NCBI GenBank assembly: GCA_001839685.1
Contig: MLAK01000587.1
Location: 1 to 64,000, forward strand
DNA: 64,000 bases
Direction of reading: 5' to 3'
Origin: Tritrichomonas foetus
Taxonomy: Eukaryota; Parabasalia; Tritrichomonadida; Tritrichomonadidae
Part shown: positions 55,598 through 64,000 of the stretch, piece by piece
Position numbering within the stretch: the first letter of the stretch is position 1
How the letters are laid out: each line of letters begins with the position of its first letter
The notes under the pieces: generated by a model
What the model saw: the letters and a program-made list of their open reading frames with translations, nothing else
Databases searched by the model: none
Told to the model about the DNA's origin: nothing
Position numbers and translations under genes: made by a program

Positions 55598-56929
55598 ATG
55601 AAAAAGTTGATACTTTATATGCATTCAATCCTTATTCGCCCACATTTTTCAATGATCAATTTGACTTTATCTTCGTTATCTTTAATAAGCTCTATTTCAC
55701 ACGCGCCTTTATTTTCTCCACCATTATCAGTAATTAACACCCGACTGTCAATTTCAAATAGCAATTTTGCCAGGTTTTTCGCTCAAAGTTTACTTACCCA
55801 TGCAAATAATATATTATTGTCGTACGAAAATACCAAATTCAGTCATTTTCTAAGTTCAGCATTTATGATTGACTCCATTGACGAATGTAAACAAAACTTA
55901 TATGAAACTTATTATCATCAATTTACAGAAACAATGAACTTCACCAAAAATGAAGTAATAGTTCGTAGTTGTCAGTTTTTAAATTGTCACAGCCAAGAAA
56001 ATGGCGGCGCATTTTCAATCAGAAATTCCCAAAATGTACTTTGGTTAACATTAACTTCACTCTTTCAATGTACAACAGAGGGAGAGTCAGGAGGAGGTTT
56101 CTTCCTTGAAACAAAAACAAACAAATTGAATAGTGTTTGTTTTTATCAATGTTCAGCAAATTTATATGGTGGCGCTTATTTTGCAATTTCGACAATAGAA
56201 CACACTAGCGAATGGGTATCAGTTGTTCAATGTCCATATGATAAACCTATGCTATCACATTGTTGCTTCAATTTGGGTGGAGGACAACTTCATATGTCAC
56301 AAAACATATCATTTAACAAATATCAAAATGTTGGAGGTTTTAGTCGAATCAATGCCAATTTTTCTATGGTTCATTTTGGTGTATATTCTAATAATATTGC
56401 TGGTAACTTTTTATACATTGACAATATTAATAGATACTTAATGCAGAATCATGAATTCTTTAATGTCATAAATAACACATTTGCTGACTTTGGACTTCAG
56501 CAAGAATGGCCACCTTCTTTAATTCTCGCACATAATGCTCAAGTCTTTGTTAAAAATATGATATTCTTAAATAATACCAATATGCCGATCGTTCATTTAA
56601 TTAAAAATGAGACAACATATATGATACCTTTCGTTGAACTTGAAGATTGCTGGTTTGATACAATGGAGAATATGAACATGGTAGAAAATATGAAAGATCC
56701 TGTTCATTATTTAGCTACTGTGAAGAATTGTAATACATTTAATGAAAAAACAGTTTTCCAAACATATGAAATGAGACTACTCAGCACTCATGGTTGTGAA
56801 GCGCCATATGTTGAAACACGAACATTTCTACCACATGAATGGGTTCATGTCTCTGAAGAAGGCCAACAAGCTGTCAACAAATCTTTTCATATGTTTGGAA
56901 AACATCTACCTGGAGAAGTAGACGACTAA
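55598..56929 (+). CDS. Pmp-like beta-helix surface protein
   Basis: A 443-aa protein. Repeated short motifs of the polymorphic outer membrane protein type occur: CQFLNCHSQENGGAFSIRN, ESGGGFFLET, CSANLYGGAYFAIS, GGGQLHMSQN, spaced as coils of a parallel beta-helix. Trichomonads carry many such Pmp-like proteins, some at the cell surface. A hydrophobic stretch near the N-terminus (MINLTLSSLSLISSISHA, about 19-36) may act as signal sequence. No C-terminal membrane helix is seen, so it may be secreted, truncated or an internal family variant. ATG at 55598 is chosen over an upstream TTG. Confidence 0.7.
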   Translation: MKKLILYMHSILIRPHFSMINLTLSSLSLISSISHAPLFSPPLSVINTRLSISNSNFARFFAQSLLTHANNILLSYENTKFSHFLSSAFMIDSIDECKQNLYETYYHQFTETMNFTKNEVIVRSCQFLNCHSQENGGAFSIRNSQNVLWLTLTSLFQCTTEGESGGGFFLETKTNKLNSVCFYQCSANLYGGAYFAISTIEHTSEWVSVVQCPYDKPMLSHCCFNLGGGQLHMSQNISFNKYQNVGGFSRINANFSMVHFGVYSNNIAGNFLYIDNINRYLMQNHEFFNVINNTFADFGLQQEWPPSLILAHNAQVFVKNMIFLNNTNMPIVHLIKNETTYMIPFVELEDCWFDTMENMNMVENMKDPVHYLATVKNCNTFNEKTVFQTYEMRLLSTHGCEAPYVETRTFLPHEWVHVSEEGQQAVNKSFHMFGKHLPGEVDD

Positions 56930-57238
56930 ATTTACTTTTCCCGTTTCCTATTCTTTTGAGAATTTACCCAAAACTCTTTGTGAATTAATTCACAATTAGA
57001 TAAGTCTAATTTTGATTTATCAGATTCACCAAATATCAGCTACTTACACTCTAAGAAGGTTGATAGTAGTTTCTGTTTGTATGCATAATGCATGACAACT
57101 CGTCAGTCACATTTAGTCATCAGATGCCCCTTATGTTAAATATTAAAAGCATTCTAAAAAAAAAAGTGCATGTTTATTTTTACATTTTAACATAATTAAG
57201 TTATATATTCTAAAATAAAATACAAAATATTATATTAA
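56930..57238. other. Intergenic region, 309 bp
   Basis: AT-rich spacer between convergent genes. Nothing recognised. Confidence 0.4.
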
Positions 57239-57697
57239 TCATCCTTGCATTGTGTTCATGTATTCTGTGAAATCATTTTCAAGGATGTGGAACCGATCAC
57301 GAAACCATAAAAGTAATTCTGTTTTGTCTCGCTTTTCATTTCTGTTTGGGTACATTCCGTGCTTAGGCCCAATTGCGCTTGCTATCTTGTTTAAATCGGC
57401 AAGTCGGAATAGTCGATCGTATTTGTTATTTAATTGCAGAGAAAATTCTTTTGCTTCATATAATTTATCATTTCCTTCGACATCTTTTTTCTCTGGCTTT
57501 TTGACTGGGATTTGCGGTTTTGGAAGACTCGGCGAGCTTTGCATTGAAATTTCGGTAATTAATATCGAATTCATAAGCGTTCTTTTTAAAGCGTCAAGCG
57601 ACTGTCGAATAATTTGTTCATGCTCTGGTACAAATTGCACATGGCAAACTAGATCTTGAAGAGCTTTCTTGACACTTTCTCCTTCACTGACTATCAT
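57239..57697 (-). CDS. Hypothetical protein, 152 aa
   Basis: A helical protein with no recognised family. It has a Pro/Lys-rich middle (SLPKPQIPVKKPEKKD, about 56-71) and a C-terminal half with several aromatic residues (LLLWFRDRFHILENDFTEYM). No TM or signal. It is divergent from the Rad9-like gene with 80 bp between starts, which supports a real promoter. ATG at 57697, stop TGA. Confidence 0.5.
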   Translation of the reverse strand: MIVSEGESVKKALQDLVCHVQFVPEHEQIIRQSLDALKRTLMNSILITEISMQSSPSLPKPQIPVKKPEKKDVEGNDKLYEAKEFSLQLNNKYDRLFRLADLNKIASAIGPKHGMYPNRNEKRDKTELLLWFRDRFHILENDFTEYMNTMQG

Positions 57698-57777
57698 TCA
57701 ATTTTGACGTTTACAAATTAGTTAGTTAATAAAAAAAGTATTAACCTCCTTCATGATGATGAGTATTTTTATATAAC

Positions 57778-58785
57778 ATGTCATTAACATCAAAATGTTT
57801 GATACTTCTGATGTTGGCCAAACTGGCAGATGGAATGAAGATACGATGCTTTTGTAGACTAGTCAACTCATTTTGCAAAGGAAAATCTGATCTCATCATG
57901 GTTTGCTGGGCAGATTCCATATCTTTCAGAACAATTAATGATACGCAGAGCGCTCTCCCGATTTTGCTAATTAAAGAGAACTTCTTCGATGAATATGAAT
58001 TCACTCACAATGAAAATAAATTCACTGCCGAAATTCCTGTCTCTTACATCAAATATGCATTAAAGTATGCTCTTTTTCCAAGCTCCATTATCATTAATAT
58101 CAACTCAGAGAACTCAACATTGACAATTGAAATGGTTGACTACTATGAGATCAGCCACAAGTGGGTATTTGCCCTAAATGAAACCATTGTATATAATGCA
58201 GTTTACGATATGACAGAGGTAACTGGCTCACTTACCTGTAGGTGGGACATATTCGATGGTATGGATAAAGCATTCAAAGGAAATGAAATGGTCACTTTAC
58301 ATTTCAACAAAAAGAACAAAAGGCATCCGATCGTCTTTCATACTCAGGAACTTTTTTATAAAGATAAAGTTTCCTGCATTTTAAGGCTTGAAAGCTCAGA
58401 AAATTGTGATTTGAAAGCTTCAGATGAAATGAAGATCACTTTTTCTTTATCTGATTTTATTTTTGCTATTAAAATTTGTTCAGTTTTATCACAAAAAGCA
58501 AACATTTATTGCATTGGACCAGGTTCGCCCCTAATCATTAAGGCGGATATGCCAAACAATATTTCATTTGAAATGGCTCTTGGAACTTCACGTGACGAAG
58601 AAGAAGAAGACAATGAGAATCAGGAAGAAGAAGGAAAAGCAAGCTTATTCAATAAAAAAGGACCCGTAGTTTTTGTACCTAATAAAAATTCATATTTGAG
58701 TGACGAAGAAGAATTTTCTGCAAAAGGTGCAAACACAACACCAACATCAAAAAGAGTCACATTTCCTCCTCCATCTTTTAAATAA
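57778..58785 (+). CDS. RAD9: Rad9-like 9-1-1 clamp subunit
   Basis: A 335-aa protein of the PCNA-like fold. The diagnostic part is ISFRTINDTQSALPILLI, then ENFFDEYEF, matching Rad9's LRTVNSSRSAY...FF..Y segment. A second PCNA-like half follows (about 145-275: CRWDIFDGMDKAFKGNEMVT, IKADMPNNISFEMAL). The C-terminal 60 residues are acidic and disordered (DEEEEDNENQEEE, YLSDEEEF), like the phosphorylated Rad9 tail. With Rad1 and Hus1 it forms the DNA-damage checkpoint clamp. The first 35 residues (MSLTSKCLILLM...) are atypical, and initiation at the Met of ADGMKIRC is possible. Stop TAA. Confidence 0.75.
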   Translation: MSLTSKCLILLMLAKLADGMKIRCFCRLVNSFCKGKSDLIMVCWADSISFRTINDTQSALPILLIKENFFDEYEFTHNENKFTAEIPVSYIKYALKYALFPSSIIININSENSTLTIEMVDYYEISHKWVFALNETIVYNAVYDMTEVTGSLTCRWDIFDGMDKAFKGNEMVTLHFNKKNKRHPIVFHTQELFYKDKVSCILRLESSENCDLKASDEMKITFSLSDFIFAIKICSVLSQKANIYCIGPGSPLIIKADMPNNISFEMALGTSRDEEEEDNENQEEEGKASLFNKKGPVVFVPNKNSYLSDEEEFSAKGANTTPTSKRVTFPPPSFK

Positions 58786-59026
58786 ACTAAACTCTTCTGT
58801 GAAATGATATGATTCTTTTTGTGAAGTGTTTTATTATTGGGGTCAATCAACCTTATTGATGATAGAAATTATTCATCCATTATTTCATTATCTGAATAAT
58901 TCGGAATTGTGGAAGAAAACTCAAGTAACAGAATTTTGTTAGTGAATTCCAAAAAAAATCTGAAAAAGAGCGATAATAACGAATAATTTATACACTTTAT
59001 TTACAAACATGATAGGGAAATAATTA

Positions 59027-60124
59027 TTATGTGTAGTATCTTCCACCTTGTGAAGAATTTGAGTTAGTGTAGAATCCTTGCTGAGAATTTTGTGAAAATG
59101 TGGATGAAGGAGGCTTGTATTGTGTTAGGTAAAAAGCAGTATTATTTGTATCTTGTCCCCTTTGATTCTGATTTCCATAAAATCCGCCTTGATTCTGATT
59201 CTGATTTCGACTTTGATTTTGGTTTCGATTTTGACTTTGGTTTTGACTTCGATTGTCATAAAATCCACCTTGATTCTGATTTTGATTCTGGTTTCGATTT
59301 TGACTTTGGTTTTGACTTCGATTTTCATAAAATCCACCTTGGTTTTGATTTTGATTTCGTTCTCTATTTCTATCTTGGTAATTTTGTTGTTGATTTTGGT
59401 AATATCCGCCATTTTGATTTGCATTTTGATGTTGACTACGATTTCGATCTTGGTTTTGATTCTGATTTCGATCTTGGTAATTTTGTTGCTGATTCTGGTA
59501 ATAACCGCTATTTTGGGTTTGATTTTGATTGTTTTGATCTTGGACAGAGTTATTTTCTGGATTATAATTCCCTCGATTTCTACCTCTTCCGCCTCTCTGA
59601 TTCGAATTTCCGCCTCTCTGATTCGAATTTCCGCCTCTTTGATTAGGATTGTTCCTTCTTGGACCCTGGCTTGGCTGGCGGGTGTCATCGTCGTCATCAT
59701 TATCAAAAATATGAGCTGGCGGTCCGGACGATTTAATTGGTATGTCGATTTTCGGGTTTATTGTTCCGATTACGAAAGGTGAAATATTGTCTGTAAGATA
59801 TGGTTTGTTATTTGGGAGGTTGAGCGATAGTAATTTGGCTGTAAACGCTTCGTTTGTCATTGGATGGCCATATTGAAAGCCACATAATTGAGGTGGTCCA
59901 TACTGAAATCCTGATTTTTCTAGCATTGGTGAGTAATAATCGACTAAAATAGAATTATCTTCTTCGAAATGTTCTTCTTTTGTTTCTTGTTCTGGAAAAG
60001 AGAACTCAATTTCTGGTTGATAGATATTTTTGGGCGCAAATTTTTCACGTGGAATGAATGGGGCGCGGGATCCTGGAAGGATATATTCATCATTCATTTT
60101 TTCGGTATTTGACCTTACTGGCAT
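59027..60124 (-). CDS. Q/N-rich RGG prion-like protein
   Basis: A 365-aa protein. The N-terminal 140 residues are mixed and partly conserved-looking, with two FQYG motifs (SGFQYGPPQLCGFQYGHP). The rest is low complexity: an acidic run, RGG-type repeats (NQRGGNSNQRGG, RGGRGRNRGN), then long Q/N/Y-rich repeats (NQNQGGFYDNRSQNQ, three similar GGFY units). Such RGG plus Q/N/Y content is typical of RNA-granule proteins; no RRM is visible. The repeats leave long open frames on other strands. A 20-bp tandem duplication covers the start codon. ATG at 60124, alternative Met10 (MNDEY). Confidence 0.65.
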   Translation of the reverse strand: MPVRSNTEKMNDEYILPGSRAPFIPREKFAPKNIYQPEIEFSFPEQETKEEHFEEDNSILVDYYSPMLEKSGFQYGPPQLCGFQYGHPMTNEAFTAKLLSLNLPNNKPYLTDNISPFVIGTINPKIDIPIKSSGPPAHIFDNDDDDDTRQPSQGPRRNNPNQRGGNSNQRGGNSNQRGGRGRNRGNYNPENNSVQDQNNQNQTQNSGYYQNQQQNYQDRNQNQNQDRNRSQHQNANQNGGYYQNQQQNYQDRNRERNQNQNQGGFYENRSQNQSQNRNQNQNQNQGGFYDNRSQNQSQNRNQNQSRNQNQNQGGFYGNQNQRGQDTNNTAFYLTQYKPPSSTFSQNSQQGFYTNSNSSQGGRYYT

Positions 60125-60151
60125 AGATTCAACCTTACTGGCATAGATTCA
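60112..60151. repeat. 20-bp tandem duplication spanning a start codon
   Basis: ACCTTACTGGCATAGATTCA occurs at 60112-60131 and again at 60132-60151, with a diverged third partial copy after. Each copy contains CAT, i.e. a minus-strand ATG. The outer ATG (60144) opens a nine-codon frame (MPVRLNLCQ, stop at 60115) that overlaps the main start. Confidence 0.9.
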
Positions 60152-60523
60152 ACCTTAATGGTATAATTGACTAAATATTAATTGAATAATCTTTCCGAAT
60201 TTCTTTTACAGAATTTTTGCGGAACTTTTAGATGTTATCTCCCATCTTTGATTTATTTAAAAATACGATTACGCAGATTTGGAGAATATTGTTCAGAATT
60301 CTTATCATATTTAAATTTTGATGATCACAACTATTCAAAGATTAATTAGCCGGTCATTGTATATTGGTTATTCAATTTTTTTATATAATCAGCAATCAAT
60401 TTGATTAAATATTCAGAATTTTTTTTTAATTATATATTTGTTTATTTATTGAATTTTTACAATTCAAATTTTCAAAAAGTTCTCTTGATATTTGCTATTT
60501 AATAATCTGAAACATTTTAAAAA
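60125..60523. other. Divergent intergenic region, 399 bp
   Basis: Very AT-rich. AAAAAGTTC at 60475-60483 lies about 41 bp before the kinase ATG. Nothing else recognised. Confidence 0.45.
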
Positions 60524-62051
60524 ATGGCGTTAATTGGAGATTACTTATTGAAAGAGCCTATTGGAAATGGTTCTTTTTCTAACGTACGTTTAGGCGAACA
60601 CCGCGTATGCCACACCAAAGTTGCGATCAAAATAATTCCTCGAAATAATTTTTCTGATCCCGAACACTTAAATCGCTTCCACAGAGAGGTTGATTTGATT
60701 AAAGACTTGGACCACCCCTTAATCACAGAATTTTTCGAAGTTTTGGAAGATGACGATAATTTTTATATTATTATGGAATACGTAGAAAATGGAAATATGC
60801 TCGATTTCGTCAATAACGGTGGTGCTCTCACAGAAGAACGCGCAAGACACTTCTTTTGCCAAATCATATCGGTATTGGATTATTTGCATACAGAAAAGAA
60901 TATCATGCATCGAGATTTAAAAGCTGAAAATGTTTTAATTGATAGGCATGATAATATCAGACTAATTGATTTTGGTCTTTCCAATATGTTTTCGAAGGAA
61001 AATCCTTACTTGAAAACAGCTTGCGGATCACCAGGTATGTACTTTTTTTAATCAACTTTTTGAGTCATTCCATCTTTTTCTTTCTGTTTTATTCATTTTC
61101 AAATTAATTTGCAAATTTTGGAATGAATTTCAGGAAGAGAAAAAAATGATGAAAATTGAATCAAAAAGTTGATTTGATGTTTTTTAGATTTACTAACTCA
61201 CAGCTTATGCTGCACCTGAAATGATTAAAGGTGAACAATACACAACAGAATCTGATTATTGGAGTGCTGGCGTCCTTTTATATGCTATGGTTTTTAGTGA
61301 ACTGCCTTTTGAAGATTCAAACACACAAAGATTACTCCAAAAAATTATTTATTCCGAACCATCATTTCCAGTTTTCATATCACCACAGTTGAGAGACCTA
61401 TTAAACAGGATGCTAACTAAAGAGCCATCATCTAGAATCACTTTAAAGAAAATTAAAGAGCATCCCTGGTTTTCACAAGCAAGTTATGCTCAACTGACCG
61501 AAAAAATTTTGAAATCCCAAAAATGGCGCGTTTCAGCAATGAACGCCTTAGATGATCCTGTTGATCGGAGCATCATTCAAAAAATGACTGAGTATGGCTA
61601 TGAGTGCCAAAGCTTAGTATCGTCGATTTTGTCTGGCGAAATTAATCATTTAACAGCTGTTTATCGAATGTTGAAAAAGGATAAAATCACTGACATGATG
61701 GAAGAAATCAGTTTTATAAACCAAAGAATCAAAATTCATGAACCAAAAACACCAAGATTCAAACCAATACCTCCGCCTATTCCAATGAATGCAAAACTAA
61801 GAGCATTGAGGCAGCGTGTAAACTATGAAGATAGTAAAAACGTAGATTTGAAAGAAAATGCTTACGAAAAAATTGCAAATTCTGCAAATTTGAAACTCCA
61901 ACCTCCACCGTTGCCTGTTCAGCCAACTTTGCTTCAGAGTGTTGGAAGCTCTCGGAAAACTGTTAAAAAACCGGTGGTGCCACCTCTCCAGAGAAGGAAA
62001 AGAGTGAATTCTTTTCAAGATGGACAAAGGCATTCTATCGGACCTATGTAA
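60524..62051 (+). CDS. CAMK/SNF1-type kinase with one intron
   Basis: Joined exons 60524-61034 and 61204-62051 give 452 aa. The kinase domain (about 6-258) has glycine loop IGNGSFSNVRLG, VAIKII, HRDLKAEN, DFG and, across the splice, ACGSP|AYAAPEM. Cat-loop KAEN and the C-lobe ITLKKIKEHPWF are typical of CAMK/AMPK-related kinases. A UBA-like segment follows (about 285-330: IIQKMTEYGYECQSLVSSIL), as in MARK/SIK kinases, then a disordered Pro-rich tail with basic end. Splicing restores the frame exactly; without it the first part ends at a stop shortly after the splice site. Joining is needed for activation-loop and APE continuity. Confidence 0.93.
61035..61203 (+). other. Spliceosomal intron, 169 bp
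   Basis: Begins GTATGT directly after CCAG and ends ACTAACTCACAG, where branch-point and 3' splice site are fused, as in trichomonad introns. Removal joins ...TCACCAG to CTTATGCTGCA, giving the expected kinase motif SPAYAAPEM. Confidence 0.95.
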
Positions 62052-62546
62052 ATAAAATAGAATTCTTTCGGACTTTTTTGGTACAACTCATTTTCATTTT
62101 GAGTTATTGGCTGTGAGTAAAATTCTCACAATTCACTAAAATTTTATTTCTGTCAATCTAATATAGAATTTGAGGTATCACTAGAAATATATCTACCTCT
62201 AATTCTATCTATCACATGAGATTTCGTTCGTTAATAATATCTCTGACTGTCGAAAAAACAAAAACAACAATAATAAAAAAAATCAAATTTCTAAATTATT
62301 TCAAAATAATTTTTTTTTTTTGGTTTTCATGGTTTTGATTATACTTAAAATATATTCAGGATTTAGTGGTTTAAGTGATAGAGCCGTTTGTTTTCTCCAA
62401 AGCTTTCCGAATGCAAAGTTAATGTCATTATTTCCAAAAGACGATCATTTTAAACGTATGACTCCACCTTTTTAGATTATGTCAAATCGGATCTGATTTT
62501 GTCACCTCTGGCCAATTATCACATGTGAAGTAAAAAGTTTACACTT
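62052..62546. other. Intergenic region, 495 bp
   Basis: AT-rich. AAAAAGTTT at 62532-62540 lies 6 bp before the START gene ATG. No gene or RNA recognised. Confidence 0.5.
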
Positions 62547-63212
62547 ATGAAGAAAGTTGATCTTACTGCTGAGCAAAAAGCTTCTTTCGATAAAATCGCT
62601 GACGAAACATTAGAAAAGACTATATCGATTCTCGCTGATAAAGCTTCATTCAAAGAAGAAAAGAAAGACGGACCTATTAATTTCTATACACGCAGTGAAA
62701 AAGGATCCTCATTTTCACAAGTTCTAAGCTCAACATCAATTCCAGTCCCAGTTGAACGTGTTCTTGAAGAACTCAAGAAAGTCGAAATTATCGATCCATC
62801 AATGGATAAAAAACTCCGCGATGACACTCTCTATCAAGAATTATACGTGCTAGATGAAAGCGATTCATTCCACGACGGATTCGTTTATTGTGCACTTGAT
62901 ACGCCGACAAGGCTGGTCAGCAAAAGAGATTTCTTAATGTATAGAAAGCACTACGAAAGAGATGGCGTTCATTACTTCGTCCATGTTTCAGTCGATTATC
63001 AAGGCGTCCGTCCAGTTACCAAGGAATACGTCCGTGGTAAGATTTTGCTCCAAATTGATATTCTTGACGCCGACCCAGAAAACGAGGGAGCAGCAAGGCT
63101 CAGGTTCCTTGTCCATGCCGATCCTGCTGGATCAATCCCCGCTTGGGTCTACAACATGACCGCAATATCTCAAGGATATGCAGTGAAAAAGGTCCGCGAT
63201 AGGTTGGTCTAA
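62547..63212 (+). CDS. START-domain lipid-binding protein
   Basis: A 221-aa protein that is one START domain: FYTRSEKGSSFSQVLSSTSI, VERVLEELKKVEIIDPSMDK, YQELYVLDESDSFHDGFVYC, RLVSKRDFLMYRKHYERDGV, ADPAGSIPAWVYNMTAISQG. START domains hold a sterol, phospholipid or ceramide in a hydrophobic pocket and shuttle it between membranes. No signal peptide or membrane helix, so cytosolic. The ligand cannot be deduced. Stop TAA in a TAAATAAA context. Confidence 0.85.
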   Translation: MKKVDLTAEQKASFDKIADETLEKTISILADKASFKEEKKDGPINFYTRSEKGSSFSQVLSSTSIPVPVERVLEELKKVEIIDPSMDKKLRDDTLYQELYVLDESDSFHDGFVYCALDTPTRLVSKRDFLMYRKHYERDGVHYFVHVSVDYQGVRPVTKEYVRGKILLQIDILDADPENEGAARLRFLVHADPAGSIPAWVYNMTAISQGYAVKKVRDRLV

Positions 63213-64000
63213 ATAAAATGAACGTGAAAAAGTTCCTTCATTTGAATATTTTTAGAAACAACATGAATTCGTGATTTTTTCGAATATGAATTTTATTAAT
63301 AAAATTTTCTTTTCTGTAGAGTCACTAATTATTCGTCAGATGTTTCTTCATTAATAATGAAGCTGTGAGAAAAATAAAACTCTTCAACAAAGACAAGCTT
63401 TCGTAAAAATAAACGAAATCCAAAATAAAAGAAAACATCGTATAAAGATCGCCTTTTGACCCAAGATTGATCTCATTTTTTTATATGATGTGCAGGTAAC
63501 TTTCACTAGAATAAATATGCTATTTTTAAGGAATTTCTACCAAGCATTTTCGAAAAAAGCCCTTTTTTATTCGAAAAATTGAAATTGTAAAAAGTGTTTT
63601 TCAGAAAGCTCCACTAGAGTTTTTTAAAAAATTAATTTATTTTTTATATTCATATTATAAAGCTAATAACATAGTAATATTATTTTAACAATAAAGCGAA
63701 TTTTCAAAAATGATGTTGTTTTTTTAGAAGAATTGAATACGTATTCAAAAAGTTAGAATTCTAATATTGAATTTTACTTATTCCATTATTCAGTATTGTT
63801 TGTGATAATTAAAAGTATCATTCAAGAAGATATATTAGAGCATCAATAGCTTCCGATTTTAGGTATTTCTGGAGGTTTACAATCGATTGCATTCCAGAAT
63901 CATTATATTCCATCCACATTTTTTCTCTTAAAATCACTTTGTAATGGAAATTTGAATAGAGTAATATACCAAATAAATGATATTTATTCAAATTCCATCT
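63213..64000. other. Gene-free 3' end of the window
   Basis: About 790 bp of AT-rich sequence after the START gene with no open frame of note, no repeat array and no RNA gene recognised. Confidence 0.45.

Noticed and set aside
57741..58004. Minus-strand ORF under the Rad9-like gene
   Set aside because: Antisense to a recognised coding region, with no motif.
59092..59782. Antisense and alternative frames over the Q/N-rich gene
   Set aside because: Low-complexity shadows of CAA/AAT-type codons.

Overview
The window looks like nuclear DNA of a parabasalid protist, most likely a trichomonad such as Tritrichomonas; this is inference, because there is no rRNA marker here. The reasons are: AT-rich sequence; long uninterrupted eukaryotic genes on both strands with short spacers; a single intron with a trichomonad-type 5' GTATGT and a fused branch/3' site ACTAACTCACAG; many stop codons set in a TAAA context; a Pam16-type import-motor protein as expected of a hydrogenosome-bearing cell; a flagellar dynein assembly factor; a Pmp-like surface protein; and a full-length mariner element with D,D34D chemistry.

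Layout. 1-9.4 kb: Sec24, a TKL-like kinase, a 17-bp tandem repeat, an HMG-box gene, a divergent pair of Sel1-repeat genes and a mariner transposon with TIRs. 9.5-20 kb: divergent Pam16 and class I histone deacetylase genes, an FKBP15-like polyQ protein, a HOOK-like coiled-coil protein, an RRM protein, an unknown gene and a multi-pass membrane protein. 20-26 kb: DNAAF4-like co-chaperone, C2-domain protein with an acidic repeat tail, translation release factor eRF1 interrupted by an in-frame TAG, and a UBL/UBA protein. 26-38 kb: a 2512-residue BEACH protein, an N-myristoylatable kelch protein and the GARP subunit Vps54. 38-45 kb: a 7TM-RGS protein, a small membrane protein, a SWI3-type SWIRM protein and the meiotic MutS homologue MSH4. 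45-53 kb: a Cdc48-derived single-AAA ATPase with a very long DPF/NPF-motif tail, an HP1-like chromodomain protein and a BTB-like coiled-coil protein. 53-64 kb: a decayed kinase, a Pmp-like protein, a Rad9-like clamp subunit, a Q/N-rich RGG protein, an intron-containing CAMK-type kinase and a START-domain protein.

The genes form no operon. Recurrent themes are vesicle traffic (Sec24, BEACH, Vps54, the DPF/NPF ATPase, FKBP15-like, HOOK-like), chromatin and genome maintenance (HMG, HDAC, SWI3, HP1-like, MSH4, Rad9), and signalling (two kinases, a 7TM-RGS). Shared upstream motifs (TTTTTCATATAACATTTC, AAAAAGTTT, and an inverted ACCGTGAA pair) are candidate promoter elements. The most striking observation is the eRF1 gene: the stop-recognition motif reads NIKD instead of NIKS, and eight codons after it the frame contains TAG while homology continues uninterrupted in the same frame on both sides. 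Second is the Cdc48-like ATPase with about 36 DPF/NPF motifs.
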